A stretch of DNA of 64,000 bases, taken from assembly GCF_004564235.1 (NCBI RefSeq), contig NZ_SOMN01000001.1:62001-126000 (forward strand), read 5' to 3'. Under the pieces are notes generated by a model that was not told where the DNA came from, ran no database searches, and was given only the letters and a program-made list of their open reading frames with translations. The first letter of the stretch is position 1, and each line of letters starts with the position of its first letter. Source of the stretch: Cohnella luojiensis. Its GTDB lineage: Bacteria; Bacillota; Bacilli; Paenibacillales; Paenibacillaceae. A program made the position numbers and the translations under genes. Shown here in pieces: positions 63,919 through 64,000 of the stretch.

Positions 63919-64000
63919 ACTCCTCGTGCGGAAAACGTATCCACTTGTGAAAGTAGCCTTGATCGTATAACGCCTTGAGCAGGATCATCAAGATCGGGGC
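63851..64000 (-). CDS. C-terminal end of an unidentified protein (partial, minus strand)
   Basis: An open minus-strand frame enters from the right edge and stops at 63851, giving 49 residues: an initial hydrophobic ILMILLKALYDQGYF, then HKWIRFPHEEF and a Pro-rich tail. It overlaps the PBP gene tail-to-tail by 68 bases. No family is recognised; the coherent composition suggests a real gene. Confidence 0.45.
   Translation of the reverse strand, partial: APILMILLKALYDQGYFHKWIRFPHEEFTVAPFAPQPADSLIPEGEDRP

Overview
The window reads as chromosome of a Gram-positive Firmicute of the Paenibacillaceae type (Paenibacillus/Cohnella-like). The evidence is strong Shine-Dalgarno sites with many GTG and TTG starts, T-box leaders, a coproporphyrin-type heme operon, an LTA-synthase-like sulfatase, YesM/YesN-type two-component genes, and a gene order at 47.8-59.7 kb that matches the Bacillus subtilis yrv/yrr region (cymR, cysteine desulfurase, yrrD, yrrI, alaS, ireB/yrzL, ruvX/yrrK, yrzB, mltG/yrrL, yrrN, yrrO). 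Identification is by reading the sequence only; no database search was run.

Layout. 0-3.5 kb: HesB-like and DUF1450 proteins, an LTA-synthase-like sulfatase, an O-methyltransferase. 3.5-9.8 kb: a complete oligopeptide ABC importer (oppABCDF) behind a GlnR/TnrA-like box. 9.8-11.4 kb: T-box-controlled tyrS. 11.4-12.7 kb: an MFS exporter. 12.8-18.8 kb: heme genes (hemE, cpfC, cgoX) running into molybdenum cofactor genes (mobA, moeA, mobB). 18.8-20.8 kb: T-box-controlled proS. 21-27.4 kb: accessory genes (alpha/beta hydrolase, phosphotransferase, ABC-2 exporter, two lipoproteins, one a signal-peptidase-like protein that seems to lack its catalytic residues). 27.5-28.1 kb: non-coding repeats. 28.1-36.1 kb: histidine kinase/response regulator, NagZ-type glycosidase, CapA, GDPD, FAH proteins. 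36.2-40.7 kb: an HD-GYP protein and a sugar ABC importer. 40.8-45.3 kb: deoxyinosine glycosylase, PepF, small proteins, cold shock protein, YebC. 45.3-46.4 kb: a core-deleted IS1595-like transposase gene with two LexA-type operators and an iterated repeat array. 46.4-64 kb: mnmA, cymR/cysteine desulfurase, the alaS-to-trhP2 block, a chemoreceptor and a penicillin-binding protein.

How the genes fit together. Peptide import is probably tied to nitrogen status. tyrS, proS and alaS each sense uncharged tRNA through a T-box. cymR, the cysteine desulfurase and mnmA link cysteine sulfur to tRNA 2-thiolation, and trhP1/trhP2 make the hydroxylated wobble uridine of tRNA. 

The most interesting unexplained locus is 45.3-46.3 kb. 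An intact ORF keeps the zinc-ribbon and helix-turn-helix ends of an IS1595 transposase but has lost the DDE core. It sits behind a textbook sigma-A promoter with two LexA boxes and next to four copies of a 17-bp motif. Other points worth checking are an apparent ATT start for trhP1, a possible secreted/cytosolic dual start in pepF, the signal-peptidase pseudoenzyme, and a dispersed hairpin element present twice.
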